Origin: Nissolia schottii
Lineage: Eukaryota; Streptophyta; Magnoliopsida; Fabales; Fabaceae
Assembly: GCA_003254905.1 (NCBI GenBank)
Contig: QANU01075500.1
Coordinates: forward strand, 179,463-243,462
Length of the DNA: 64,000 nt
Direction: 5' to 3'
Positions 23,509 to 35,400 of the stretch are shown piece after piece. The position numbers and the translations under genes were made by a program. The notes under the pieces were generated by a model. The model was not told the origin of the DNA. It made no database searches and was given only the letters and a program-made list of their open reading frames with translations. Numbering within the stretch: the first letter of the stretch is position 1; each line of letters opens with the position of its first letter.

Positions 23509-26407
23509 CCGTGCGGATAGGAACTGCCCGTTGCGCATCCTACCTACAATACTATGCATCAACGGATGGGTACTACCCATTGCGCGTATATACAAAACAT
23601 CATATCACTACCGGCTATGCAGATTATCCTCAAGCTCCCCGCTGCTCCTGTCCTCGCCTCGGAACCCTACTCGTCCGACTCCTCCTCCTCAGCAGGATCC
23701 TCTTCCTCCTTGGGCTCGTCCTCGCTAGACACTGTGGTCACTGCCGTGAAGTCCCGATGAGCATATCAGTGTGGCACAACAGGGGTTACCCTCTTTCTCG
23801 CCGTCGTTCTACGGCCACTGGGACGAGATGGTGGAGTGAACGATGCTAGATCCACCTCGGCCTCTCACTCAGGAGGAGGGGCTTCTTCATCACCATTCAG
23901 GTGGATAAGGTCGTAGATGTTGGCTCCTGGGCTCTCGTCTACCCAAATGGGATCCCTCGATGAGGACCCTGATCTTTTGGGCAACCGTAGGGATGGTGTC
24001 GGATGGGACTCAGCAAGTACGTCCGTAGGGGCATAGGTTGTGTCTCGGTAAACATGCCAATCCGGGGATCTCTTTGGCGCGTATGAGTGAGAAGTAAAGC
24101 GACTCTCTTTGGTGGCGGCTTCATCAGGCTAACCTGGAGTCATACACGAGCGGGGGGTAAGAACGGATTCGTTCTTAGTGGAAACCTTACGTGGTCTCTA
24201 TCGTTTCATTACTCGGGCAGAATCCAGGCCAATCAGAATACTTTTAAGTGTCATGCATACTAGCCCCCTACTGATTATTATCTTTGGCCTAGGTCCTGAG
24301 CTGCTTTATCTAGATTACTAGGTGATAGGGACTTCTAATCTTGACACTACCTAGGCTTCGTACTCATTAACTTAGTTCACTTGAGTACGGCAACGTATAG
24401 TCGTCCCTTCACATTACTTCTGGCTGACATAATAGTCGTTTCGGGATGTTCCCTTGATGATACATAATGCATAGTTATTTACATACATATTCACATACAT
24501 ACATTCATTCATTCAGATATACATATCTCATGCATATGGGGAATCTGGGGTTCTCTTATGCTCCCTGTGGCTGCGTCCTTCTTAGTCCTTTCACCCGCAT
24601 AACTACGCCTTCCTTGCATTCCCTATCGTGTCGGCCCGACAATGCTCTTTACTGGTGTGGTAGCTAGCCACGAACATTCATAAGACATCGAGCAACGATA
24701 GGTGCAACCATCTAACTGAAGGGATGGCAAGGGATCAACCTTGTGACTCGATCTGGTGTGGACACGTAGGTCGGCCCTGTGACTCGACCTGGTTAGCCCT
24801 GTGACTTGACCGCGCATATCGTTCATTCATGGAATGGATCCACCCTTTAGCTAGGACTGTGCCTGCTATTCATCATCTTAAGGCCTATGCCTTTATAGTA
24901 GGGCCTTTGCTCACATGGTCAGGCCTATGCCCTTATTCGTCAGGCCTATGCCTGAGGTATAGTAATCAAGCCTATGCCTGCGTTGGTTTAACTAATCCAA
25001 CTTGCTGAATTGGTGAGGGGCTTGTCCGTAGGATGTGCCAAGATAAAGGGATTATCCTAATCATATAACTACATACTTCAACTAAGGTCTTCCGAGCGCT
25101 CGGTGGTCGGAACCTTCCTAACATATCTTTGTTCCCTAGGGTTCAATTATGATCTTGTTTAAACGTTAGGTGATGACTTCTAGTTATTTACAATTGTCCT
25201 AAGTCATATGACGACTGGTTCCTCATGATGCATGCTTCCATGTACAATGGCATACGTAGTTGTACTTGTTGGATCCCATAAAACAGTTAAAAACTCAGTT
25301 CTTTAGGAGGCATTCGAATGACTCTAGGGTTTAGTCATCCGAATGAATTCTCAATTTCTTTTATTCAAATGACTAGGGTCTATTTATCCGAATGAATCCT
25401 GAAAACTCTTTCATTCGATTGCCCAGGGATTTCACTCGAATGAATTCTTCAAAATCTTTCATCCGAATGATTCTGAGGGAATTCATTCGAATGACTATGT
25501 TAAAACTTTATTCACCGAGAGATTTTTCACCAGTTTCCCCAGGTTCATTCTCGTAACTTCATTTCTCTTTTTCTAGTGATCCAACGGGTACAGTTAGGTT
25601 TTCTTAACATCACAACTATCATAAACCATTTTCACAGCTTATTCTCTATCTTTTCTACAAAGTATTTTCCAAAACAGTTACATGCAAATACACATATAAA
25701 TTCACATAAATAACCACATAGACAGTGGGCTTAGGGTTACCCATATTCAATGAAGATTCCGGTTCAGTAATTTCCTAGTGTTCGGTAACGTAACCGCGAT
25801 GTGCACGAAGGGGACTGGAATTTGTGAAAATGAAAGAAAGAGACGTAAAGTCTCTGATGGTAACCTGGCTATTTATGGCCAAGGGTTCTGAGTTACTTTT
25901 CTCTTTTTCCTTTCTTTTTCCTTTTCTTTTTATTTTATTTATTTCACTTATATTTATTTTACTTAATTATATTGTTATATTGTTATTATATTATTATTAA
26001 CAGAATATCTTCAGTAGAGGATAGAACCTAATACCCTCCAGGCAGGTTTCGCTCACATTTGATCGCGTTTTGTCCGAAATCCCTTGTACACGGATGTCCT
26101 AAAAATATTTCAGACATACCGTTGTGATTTACTAATTCTTCTTGTTAATACTATGAGTTTAATTAAGATATTCTCGAATTTATTATCTTATTAAGGAATT
26201 TCACGAGCAATTTCGGTATCTGAAAAAATTCTCTAACGGACCGAAATTCGTCTAAATTCTTCGGCAAAAATCCACAAGACCGTGAAACCCTAACTTAACC
26301 GTGAAATTACGAGTTAGGGCAAGATTCCACTTTCTTGCTTTCTCGATCGGCCTTTTAATTACCCAATTTAAGGGAGTTTTCTGTACGGGAAAAGCTAGGA
26401 TGTTACA
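23105..26407 (+). mobile_element. Solo-LTR-like copy, Tekay/Del-like family, 3.3 kb
   Basis: The copy is limited by CAAGG on the left and CAATG on the right, a near-match target duplication, and ends GATGTTACA. Its layout follows the 57.7 kb copy: ATGGACAGTTTT near the start, TCGTGTTTAAGG-type and TGGTGAGGGG blocks in the middle, and the GATCGCGTTTTGTCC block before the end. No internal coding region or primer site is present, so it looks like a solo LTR. Inside are a CA/TA microsatellite at 23,461-23,508, repeated AGGCCTATGCCTG words at 24,870-24,985 and an array of CATTCGAATG palindromes at 25,305-25,500. Small frames within it are not genes. Confidence 0.75.
23461..23508. repeat. (CA)n(TA)n microsatellite
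   Basis: This is an uninterrupted run of CA steps followed by TA steps inside the solo LTR. It is expected to be length-variable. Confidence 0.9.
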
Positions 26408-26412
26408 CAATG

Positions 26413-27700
26413 CTCACCAAAGAATGAGTCACAACAGAAGATTTGTCATGACAATAGTTAATTGGCGACAGAAAAAGTTGCCAAATGTCCTACCGACTCA
26501 CGTAAGTCTCCCAGCCGGCAATTAACAGTCCCACGAAAGCTCAGCATATGCCACCACCTTTTCTCTTTTCACTTTAGTTCCCTGCTTTCCTAGGAGTAGT
26601 TCGTAGATCTTAGCTTTTCCCCTTCTACACTGTAATCTGCATCGAAATCCTTCCCTTGACAAGGATACTTTGTAATCAAAATCACCATCTGGTGATCATT
26701 AATATATATATTTGCATTTCCTATTCACACTTCTCGCTCTTCTCCCAATTTCTAACTCACGCCCCTATTCTTCACAAAGAACGTCGCAATCGTTTGTCCC
26801 ATTTAAACAATCTTTTGTGTTTACGCCGAAAGATTCCAATAATTATTTCGCGTGAAACAAATTCATAGATTGTAGCCTTTCTCTCAACGTTGAACTCTTT
26901 TCTCCCCTTTCTGCACTGTAATCCACACTGAAATCCTTCGCCCCCAACAAGGATACTTTGTAACTAAAATCACCATCCGGTGATCATTAATAAATATATT
27001 TACGTTTTCAGTTCTCATTTCCCACTCTTATCCCAATTGCTAATTCACGTCCATGTTCTTCACTAAGAACGCCTCAATCAATTGTCCCCTTTAAACAATC
27101 TTTTGCGTTTGAGCCGAAAGATTTCCCAGAATTATTTGGCGTGAAACAAAATGGCACGCCCCGTGGGACTGGCATTATAGAATTCTGTGAAACAATTGTT
27201 CATGCAATGAAGAAGTGGTACTATTATAAACAGAATGTCTAACGAAGTGAATATGGAAACAGAATCTAATGCACGAGGGAACTTTAGAAATTCCCCTCCC
27301 ATTTTGAGTACACGAGGGAATCAACAATCCCATGAAATGGAAAGAGAAATGGAGAGAAATGAAATTCAAAATCCAGGCAGGGAAGAAAGTATCCCAAGTA
27401 CCTAAGGCATTATGTTGTGGCCACCTTATGGGTTTTCCCCTGGATATGTTCCTCCAATAATGTCGACTGTAATGTCGACGAAACAAAGTATGGTGGCTCC
27501 TAGTTTGGCGAATGTAAGTATGCCAATACCCCCTATGAATCAAAATTGGAGCCCATGGGTAGCGCATCAAATGGCTGCGACTAACCTTGAGCGGCCTGGA
27601 GTATGACTGAATAAAATGCGAGACCCCAATGCTTAAGAAACCCATTGAGAACACACCGCTTTCACCCCCACTCGTTTATGACTCTAAGATCTTACGATGA
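26413..27700 (+). mobile_element. 5' LTR end, primer site and gag start of a Tat-like Ty3/Gypsy element
   Basis: A primer-binding-site-like word TGGCACGCCCCGTGGGAC lies at 27,152-27,169, directly after LTR-like sequence ending GTGAAACAAA. Downstream, at about 27,410-27,450, is gag wording WPPYGFSPGYVPP, close to the proline-rich Gag start seen in Tat/Retand-type elements. The LTR part contains two copies of a ~286 bp unit, at about 26,614-26,866 and 26,897-27,152. The left LTR edge is not resolved and no pol follows; the element is a broken fossil. Confidence 0.55.
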
Positions 27701-28186
27701 GGACTATGTCAAACTGCATGAGGAGCTGTAAGGGCGATGACGTGAGGTAAACCCCAAAAGAACGGGTCAAGCAGGAAGTTTTGTAAGGGCTAAGTGGGAT
27801 GTGTTCCAGTTAGCCCTTACGATTTTGCAGACATATATTGTATGTGGACAGACTTGTTGACTGTATACTACTTATTGTAATACATATGTGACTTTCTGTA
27901 ATTATATGTGATGGACCGCATGTTTGCTTGCCTGTCTGTTGGGTGATGCGTGATTGATAGCGGTTAAGTCTAAGGGCTCTATCACTTGTATTAAATGTTC
28001 TAAATCAACATTTGACTCATATCTTATGAAATAAAGTATGAAGAGAAAAATATAAAATCGGTCCATATTTTCATGAGTAAGTAGTTGGAAAGATAATTAC
28101 GGACTATAAGTATTCCCACCATGTAATAAACAATCTAGTGAGCATCGCGTACAACTTAAGCGTAAGCAGTTAGCTAGAGTGTTTCG
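27700..28186 (-). mobile_element. LTR start fragment, Tekay/Del-like family, minus orientation
   Basis: Read on the minus strand from 28,186, the sequence follows the start of the copy at 845: a CTCTAGCTAACTGCTTACGCT word, then ATGGACCGATTTT, ATGAGTCA and CAAGTGATAGAGCCC. Similarity is clear to about 27,950 and then fades. It is a truncated fossil of the same LTR family. Confidence 0.6.
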
Positions 28187-28421
28187 GGATGCACCACCAC
28201 CAACTGTTCCTATACCCTCCCCAACTACTACTCATATTCCACTTCCGACTTTAGCACCAGTGCCAGATGGACCCCGTGAGCCTTTGACACATCCTCCTCC
28301 AACACCAGGTTCATATTACGGATCACCCATCCTCCTAGATGACACTAAGCCTGACTTGGTTGAGAGGATCATCAGTGAGGTTCTAGTCCTCGTCCCCTTT
28401 AAGGACATGCCAGTAGAGTAA
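28179..28421 (+). CDS. Unrecognised proline-rich reading frame
   Basis: This open frame of 80 residues is rich in proline and threonine (IPSPTTTHIPLPTLAPVP), with an acidic end containing DLVERIISEVLVLVPF. The low-repeat second half and biased composition make chance less likely than for most short frames here. However, there is no recognised domain, splice context or promoter, and its first bases overlap an LTR fragment. It may be part of a mobile element's gag or of the neighbouring X1 copy. Treat as hypothetical. Confidence 0.2.
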   Translation: MFRDAPPPTVPIPSPTTTHIPLPTLAPVPDGPREPLTHPPPTPGSYYGSPILLDDTKPDLVERIISEVLVLVPFKDMPVE

Positions 28422-28570
28422 TAAGGGAAGCACACCGACAAGAATACAAGGAAGAACCCCCCTGTTCATCATTCGTCGTGAAGGTGTTCACATCATCAGA
28501 CCCCTGGACATAGAGGCAGGGTCCTATGGCCACACCCCCCACATGCCTGAAGGTGTATTGAGAAAATGAT

Positions 28571-30257
28571 CGTTAAGGTTGTCAGCAAAGGATGGTCCAC
28601 TTGACCACCCTCTATTTCATGCAATGAGTCAAATCCCATGCAATGACGCCATCCCTCTACTCAGTTGTCAAAGTTGTACACACCTTTGCCAGCTTTTTGG
28701 TGAGCATCGAGTCTTTATTGCACATTACATATTAACATCATTATGGTCATTAGTACAATTCTTTTGATCAAATAAAAAATCTCAAAAATGTTTGTGCAAT
28801 TACATTTCTTTTTTTGCTTCAACTCAACAATGGGCGTAATTAGTGGTATTGACCTTGTGGATGGTGTTTTCTTTAAAGCCTTTTGCTTCCTGACCGACAC
28901 TTTTGGAGTGTTCGCATGTGATTCCTTTTTACCACGCTTGCCGTGATCCAGGGTCTCTTGTAAACTAATTTTTTTCAATGTCAATGTATGTGTGCTTGCC
29001 CCATTTTGAGCACTTTGTTCAATTTAGGACCCCTTCGCACCTTTACCCCTTGGAGGCCTCCACATAACCAACCTAGTTGATGCCTTTTTTGGGTCCATAT
29101 ATAAATTAATAACAAAAATTAATGAAAAATTGTGTTATAATTGTTTCATATAATGCACAAACCAACTCATTATTTGTGCACAAATAGTACAACAACATTA
29201 CTCAAAGTTATAACAGTGAAAAATATTCACACAATGCACAAACTTGTAGACATACAATGCACAAACTTAAATAGGAATCCCCATCACCCACCTTCGACAT
29301 CGGACCCTTTGGCACCCTTGCCCCTTGGACATCTCCACATAACTAATGCAGTTGATGCCCTTTTTGGTGTCATACCTAAATTAATAATATTCATTAATGC
29401 AAAATATTATTAGTATGGCCTTACTCAAATACTAACCTAGGCAAGATCATGTACAAATTATTGAAATGATTCACTACACCTTCATTTCAAAATAGTTAGT
29501 GATTGTTCCATATAATGCACAAACCAACTCATTATTAATGCGTAAACAGTATAGTATCACTACTCAAACTTTTAATAGTTAACAATATTCACACAGTGCA
29601 CAAACTCAAAGATGAACCATTGTCACCCACCAAAACTTGTATGAACAAACTTGTAGGCCTATAATGCACAAAGTTAAAGTAGATACAATTTTCCCCCAAA
29701 TTGTACAAACTTATAACTATATAGTGCACAAACATAAACAGGAACTTCCCTTACCCAACAAAACTTTTATGCACAAACTTGTAGGCCTATAATGCACAAA
29801 CTTAAAACTGATGCAGAGTTTCCCCCAAATTGCACAAAGTTGTAGTCATATAGTGCACACACAAACCACATACAAACTTTCACCCAAATTTCACATATAA
29901 ACATTGTAAAGTTGCACAAATATTATATCACAATCACATAAGTTTTTAAGAATCAACAAATTTGACATTATGCACAAACATGTGTGCTAATATGCACAAA
30001 CTTTTTTAATGCATTGCAGTGGGTTGTCAAAATCAAACCCTAGAGATCTTTAAAATCTTTTTTTTTATCAAAATAAAAATCACAAACATTGAAGGAATGA
30101 CAAGGAAACCCCAAACAAAACCTTACAAAATTGCAATTAAACGAGAAAACCTAAAACAAAACATACATATTGCTTTTGTGATTAGAGGTTTGTGCACTCC
30201 TCTTCTTCGTATGCAACAACTTTCTATTATGTTTAGTTGCTTCACTGCTTGCTTCTA
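28571..30257 (-). pseudogene. X1: copy of an unfamiliar transposon-borne gene family (N-terminal exons)
   Basis: On the minus strand, a likely first exon near 30,210 reads TKKRSAQTS, matching MRKKRGEAAQTPQ of X2 at 52,559. Two exons starting at 29,373 (MTPKRASTALVMWRCPRGKG) and 29,098 (MDPKKASTRLVMWRPPRGKG) are near-duplicates. Their X2 counterpart begins MTPKKTTNTIALRRSLRMKG at 51,531. A third piece (28,984 down to about 28,810) is lysine-rich. At about 28,700-28,600 KKLAKVCTTL matches SKLAKGCITL of X2, but the frame is disrupted there. The introns are filled with CACAAACTT words and carry internal tandem duplications. No catalytic domain remains. The same family in X2 suggests a plant-mobile-domain/Ulp1-like gene of a Mutator-type DNA transposon; that is inference. 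Confidence 0.45.
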
Positions 30258-32106
30258 TGATGACCCCTAGAAAAAAGGGAAACGTTGGTGCATTACAGCG
30301 CCCTAGGTGCGACACAGCGACACGGAGCGGAGAGGGTGTTGTAGCGTGCTAGGAGCACTGCAGCTGCTTGCTATTTGGAGTCCTACATCAGATGCATCAT
30401 AGAAGGGGGTCTCTTCCACCCCCTATATATAGAAGCTTCCCGTGAGTGTTTAGACTTACTATTTCACTCAAGAGCTTGAAAGGTCCCACTTTTGTGAGAC
30501 TTTTTGCTCTGGCAATCTTTATTTCTTTTCTCCCTCTCGTTTTTCCTTTGTGGGGAAGTAGTGCCTCCACGTAGGGTGTCAAGAGCTCCCAGCTTAGTGT
30601 TCCTTAGCGGTCAGTCATTTTAAGGCGAGTGACTTTCTTCATGGTCTATTTTAGACCATGTATTTATTTTAAAAGTTATTTATTATTTTTTTATAATTAT
30701 TCTATTTATTGATCTTTTATAAAATCCTAGGAGGTGGAACATAGTGTTTTATTTTAAGTAATTATGTAATTAGTTATTATTACTATTATTATTTATTATT
30801 TATGAATTTTCCTTATTTAAGAAAATAATGATTTAATTTTGAAACCTTATTTATTTATGAAAGTAGCTATTTATGAAATATTTATGAATAAATTTTAGAA
30901 AGTCATGAAACTATTTTAGAACCACATGGGACCTCATGTTTTATTGCATTAAATAAAGTCGTGTTGCGTGTGTCTGATTAGTATTAAGTAATATAAATAT
31001 TCACATGCTTAGAGTTGTTTCGTTAGTCTTAGTAGAAACCTTTAACAAAAGGTTTTGGTTAAGAAAAGATTTTGGTTTGGTGGGAGAAGATTTCTGAAAT
31101 GGAAAGGTTCTGGCTAGGACAAGACTTAGTATTTAAGTTGTCCATTGTGACGCACCTCTCTTACCTGGGAACCTCCCTAAGCATGGGATCTTAGTCTACA
31201 TATATTTTTCCAAGATAAAACATTTAATAATATTGAGTCATGTAAATGCTATCAGTATCAGATAAAAGATTATGTTATTATGATCATGTTATATTATGTA
31301 TTTAAACTGTTTTCATAGGAGTTATGTCTAGGATAGAATTGTAAGTCAGCGACAACTTATGTTCATCCTTGTATACCTTGTACGATCATAAAGTAGAATA
31401 GGATTCATGTAGATTTAGGGCAAGACCGTAAAGCCCGAACATGGCAGCCCGTGATGCCCGGTGTCATGTATTCTGTGATGTAGATTAGGGTAAGACCGTA
31501 AAACCCAGACATTTCAGAAACAGCTAAATCGTAATGCTCAGAACATCTATCTAGAAAACTCCCAACTGAATTATGTTTTCAAATGTTTTATGATTTATTA
31601 GTATATAAATGTTTTATGCTTGTTATATATTATATACTGCATCTGCATGCCATGGTTACAAAGTGTCCTATGTCACCGTGCAGACGACCATTCGCTGAGA
31701 CTTTTCCCAGCGTTCTCACCCCTCACATTCTCCCTCCATTTACAGGTTATAAAGCGGAGTAGCAGTGCATGGAGTTTATGGTCAGTGCAACAACGTTAGA
31801 ATTCAAGAGTCGGTAGTTCACCTTGAGGTGAAGCTACCTACAGGATATGCTAGTTTTATTTTATTTTGTAATCGAGTCATGTCTAAAGTGCTCCAATTGT
31901 ATACAAGCAACATCTCCGGACCAGACACATATTTTATCATGTATGTTTATGTTCATTGTAAAATAGTTTATTTTTATTCAGAAAAGGAGAGTTTTATTTG
32001 TTTTTAATTAAAGTTAAAGTGCATATTTTTTTGAAAAGCATTCCTAAAAGGCTTCCGTAAAGGAACTAATCCTTTGCGTGCCGGTAATGATTTTTGGGTC
32101 GTTACA
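30258..32106 (+). mobile_element. LTR of a Ty3/Gypsy family, solo-like, inserted in the X1 copy
   Basis: It matches 36,237-38,047 in inverted orientation. Shared blocks include GTCCATTGTGAC(A/G)CACCTCTCTTACCT, GGAACCTTCCCTAAG-type wording and a CAGAACATCTATC-type tail. The limits TGATGACCCC and GGTCGTTACA are inferred from that alignment. No primer site follows the right end, unlike the 36.2 kb copy, so it looks like a solo LTR. A CTTCT word occurs just outside both ends, which may be the target duplication, shifted by a base. X1 sequence continues on both sides. Confidence 0.65.
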
Positions 32107-32107
32107 A

Positions 32108-32400
32108 CTTCTTAAAGTAGTTTGTGTGCAAATGGGTTTGGTTTTTGGAAGAATGGTGAGAGGGAAGGAAAGAGTTATGGGTTTCGGACATGATCAAAAA
32201 TTTGAGAAGCGCAAATGGTTTGACAATAAAATTGTGAGTGCACGCTCGTTCAAAAGGGAATGGGGATCGTGAGTTTGGAGGGTGATTGAGAAATACGAAA
32301 GTGGGCTCCGAGCGTATTAATCTCTCAGATGGCAATACGGTCACAAACATAGTAGTGTACATGTAGCAACATTATATGTAGTTTTATACACACTTGTCTT
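32108..32400 (-). pseudogene. X1 copy, 5' leader segment beyond the LTR insertion
   Basis: On the minus strand this piece resembles the leader upstream of the X2 first exon (52,600-52,930). Both show GTTTTTGAAC/GGTTTTTGGAAG with GTGAGAGGGA(A/G)(A/G)G and AGTTTGTGT words in similar order. It probably completes the 5' end of X1, separated from the rest by the LTR insertion. There is no coding capacity of its own. Its right edge is approximate. Confidence 0.35.
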
Positions 32401-33560
32401 ACCTTTATTTATCAAATTAACTCTATATATAAAATATATAATAAAAGGGTTTAGATTATAGGACACAGAAAAAAGGGATAGCAGTTGTCATGTCAGCCAA
32501 CGTTATTTATGTACATGTGTTCTTTCTCTTCCACATTTCTTGTGGGGTTGACAACTCAAAAACAAATTGAAAAGATGAAAAGGTTAGATTTCCAGTAACA
32601 TATACATCATAAAACTTCTGAGCATTATAATGGAAATAGAGGAATCTTAGTATGGGTCATCCGACGCCTATGCTCCCCCACAAATGTGATTAATTGTACA
32701 AATTCAAATAAAACCCATCTTGAAAAGAAGCAAAAGAATTAGAGAAAAAGGGATCACTATGCCTTTTTGAAGCTCAATATGAGCAACCAAAACACATGAC
32801 ACAGACATCCATCCTTCTCTCTATAATTGGCAAAATATTCACTCTGAAACGTCTCCTCTCACGAAGTTAATGCTCTCTTTTCATACTTTAATAAATTTTT
32901 GGCCATCTCCCCATCTACCTTTTTTTTTTCTACAGCCTTAGAATGGCATTGCCTTTTATGAGTGATTGGTCTCTACGTTATTGAAAGCTGATCGTAGCAA
33001 GTACTTAAAAGGGTCTTAGGCTCTCTTCTTTGGATTCATTCATGAGAGTTCTGGACATTTTCTTTTGCTATTTAAATACGTCACTAGTTTCGTGTAGTAT
33101 AACGCTTTTTCAATATTGCTCCCAACCACCATCACCATGTTCTGATTAATGTGCAATTTGCTATGATATCCTAACAATAGCTATGAAAATACATAATGTG
33201 GCTCGTATTATTAATTAAAAGAATTTTATTTTAATATTAATACCAATCAAATATATATTATCATGTGTAAATTTTGATATAATTATTGTAAGAGTCAAGT
33301 ATTTTTAATGATGTACCAACTATTCTTATCTCCGGTGTTGTGAGTTTTTTTAAGGAGGTTGTTATCATTTTTTTTTAAGCAATCTCACCACATTTTTTTT
33401 GTTATTTAAGATTTTTCATTCAATAAGTGGCTGAATTATAGTTGTCCCTTTTGTGGATTTTTTTTTTTCATTTGTGGTGTGTTTTGTTCCCTTTTTTGGT
33501 GTTTTTTTTTATAGAGAGTCTTAGTGAGAAACCAGCGATGAAATAGTGAGAATATTATCT
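32401..33560. other. AT-rich intergenic DNA
   Basis: No gene or repeat end is supported here. The last 250 bases contain several T-homopolymer runs of 8-9. Confidence 0.5.
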
Positions 33561-33619
33561 TTCGCAGCATTTACTTTATAACTAAAATGTTTAGCGAGAA
33601 AAACAAATCTCTCACAAAC

Positions 33620-34300
33620 TTTAAATTTGCCTATAATGAGGGACAATTCCCTCATCAATCCTCTGCATACTCTCGACATAATTTAGCAAAAAAAATGTTT
33701 CTCTAGCTTAACTCTCATAACTCTATTCAACTATATTAAATCCTTCCTTCTCCCTTCTAGGAAGAAATTAATTCATCATTGATTTCTCACGAAACTTTTA
33801 ACATTTCACTTTTATTTAACGAGAGATTGTTCTCTCACAAAACACCCAACATAATTTAGTGAGAAAATATGCTCTCGTTATGCCCTCGCAAAGCACTCAA
33901 TTTAAACAAATTCTTCCCTCCCCTTTTAGTGATAAATAAATTCATCGCTAAACTTTTAATATTTTACTTTTTTAAGCAAGAATTCGAAAATCCCCTACAA
34001 ACTCTCAATGTAATTTAATGAAAAAGTATGCCCTCACCCCTCACAAAAACACTCAACCTAAACTAAATTCTTCACTCCCCTTTTAACAAGGGATCTGATC
34101 CTAAGTTGAACTTGTAACATTTTACTTTTATTTTTTTAATGAGGGATTGTTCCTTCAAAAATCTCTAGCATACTCTCAACGTAGATGAGGGAGAGGACAT
34201 GCGCTTACTAATCTCTCACAAAACTCTCAAACCAAACTAAATTTTTCACTTCTTTTTCATCTATCACTTAACTTTTAATATTTCAATTTTCTTTTAACTA
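33620..34300. repeat. Diverged ~158-bp tandem repeat, about four units
   Basis: The word AA(C/T)ATTT(T/C)ACTTTT recurs at 33,800, 33,958, 34,116 and 34,277, spacings of 158, 158 and 161 bp. Each unit then runs through GAGGGATTGTT-type, CTCTCACAAAAC, CTCAAC(C/G)TA and TTCTTCACTCCCCTTTT words. An earlier, more diverged unit begins near 33,620. This is a local satellite-like array, not coding. Confidence 0.65.
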
Positions 34301-35400
34301 TCTATCCACGTGAAAAACAAAAATTATGAAGTGTATTTATATTAGAAACAAAATAATAACAATTTAATGAATTATTATTATTATTATATAAAATATACCA
34401 TCATCACGTTTAACTAATCTACAAATTTAGAATCGGATTTTATTGACGCGACCAATAAGAGAGAAATTAACACTATCAGAAAGACTTAAACATTCGCCTT
34501 GATTTATATAAGTAGGTCCCTTTTTCGTAGATTAGCTTGTCTATATTCAATGAAGTTAGACAAAATATGACTCGGATTCGAGGGTAGCCTGACTCAATAA
34601 TGGAAGCTACTACATTAGTTGCCGAAGGACATAGACAAACGTTGGGTTAAGGTAGATATAGAAGACCACCTAAGCATTCGTGTCATATGGTACTTTAAAC
34701 GATTTATACATTGTCTGATTGTATCTTAGTTGCTCGTATTAAATTGTCGTTTTTGTCCTGATTAATGTCTCCCAGAATTGATTGAGGTATGTAAAGGTAA
34801 ATGAGTGTATTCTTATAACTAGGGGAAACACTTAAATTTCAAAGTAATTTGAGTCAGCTAAAAATCAATTTAATCGATTGATTTGTTGTAAATAATAATG
34901 ATAAGGAGAACAATTAGAAGAGAGCAAAGAGATAACTCTATTGTCAAGAGTTGGTAATTCAAGTGACATCTTTCTTAGTTTTGAGTTAAGGGGTCATGTG
35001 TTCGATTTCTCAAGAGGAGGGGATAAAAGGACACACAAGTAATGATTTCTATCTCAAAGTTTTAAGATGGAGTGAAGGACACGTGACCGAATAGTGCGTG
35101 TGCTTGAGCTTGTGTGATAGAGTATACTGTTTGATCCGGACACTCAATCTCACTATCTGGTCTGCCGGGGTTTATAGGCTATTCCAGTGGGCCTAGGGTG
35201 ATTGGTTTGGTAAAGTCGAGAACATCCTGGTAGAAAAAAAAAACCACCCAAGAACAGTTCATTGGGGACTATGCTGGCTTGGGCCCATCCCTATACTGGA
35301 GCTTGCCGAGGCACCTTACTGCTTTACCCTCTTTTCCTCATTGGAGGCTCTCTAAACAATTAGGCTGGTTTCTATCTGGATGGCGGCATTCACTATCTAT
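34301..35400. other. Intergenic DNA
   Basis: No supported feature was found. The frame at 35,279-35,521 lacks family wording. Confidence 0.45.

Noticed and set aside
29140-30010. Possible CRISPR-like array of CACAAACTT words
   Set aside because: The repeats are about 9 bp, irregularly spaced and degenerate, and the context is plant nuclear DNA with introns.
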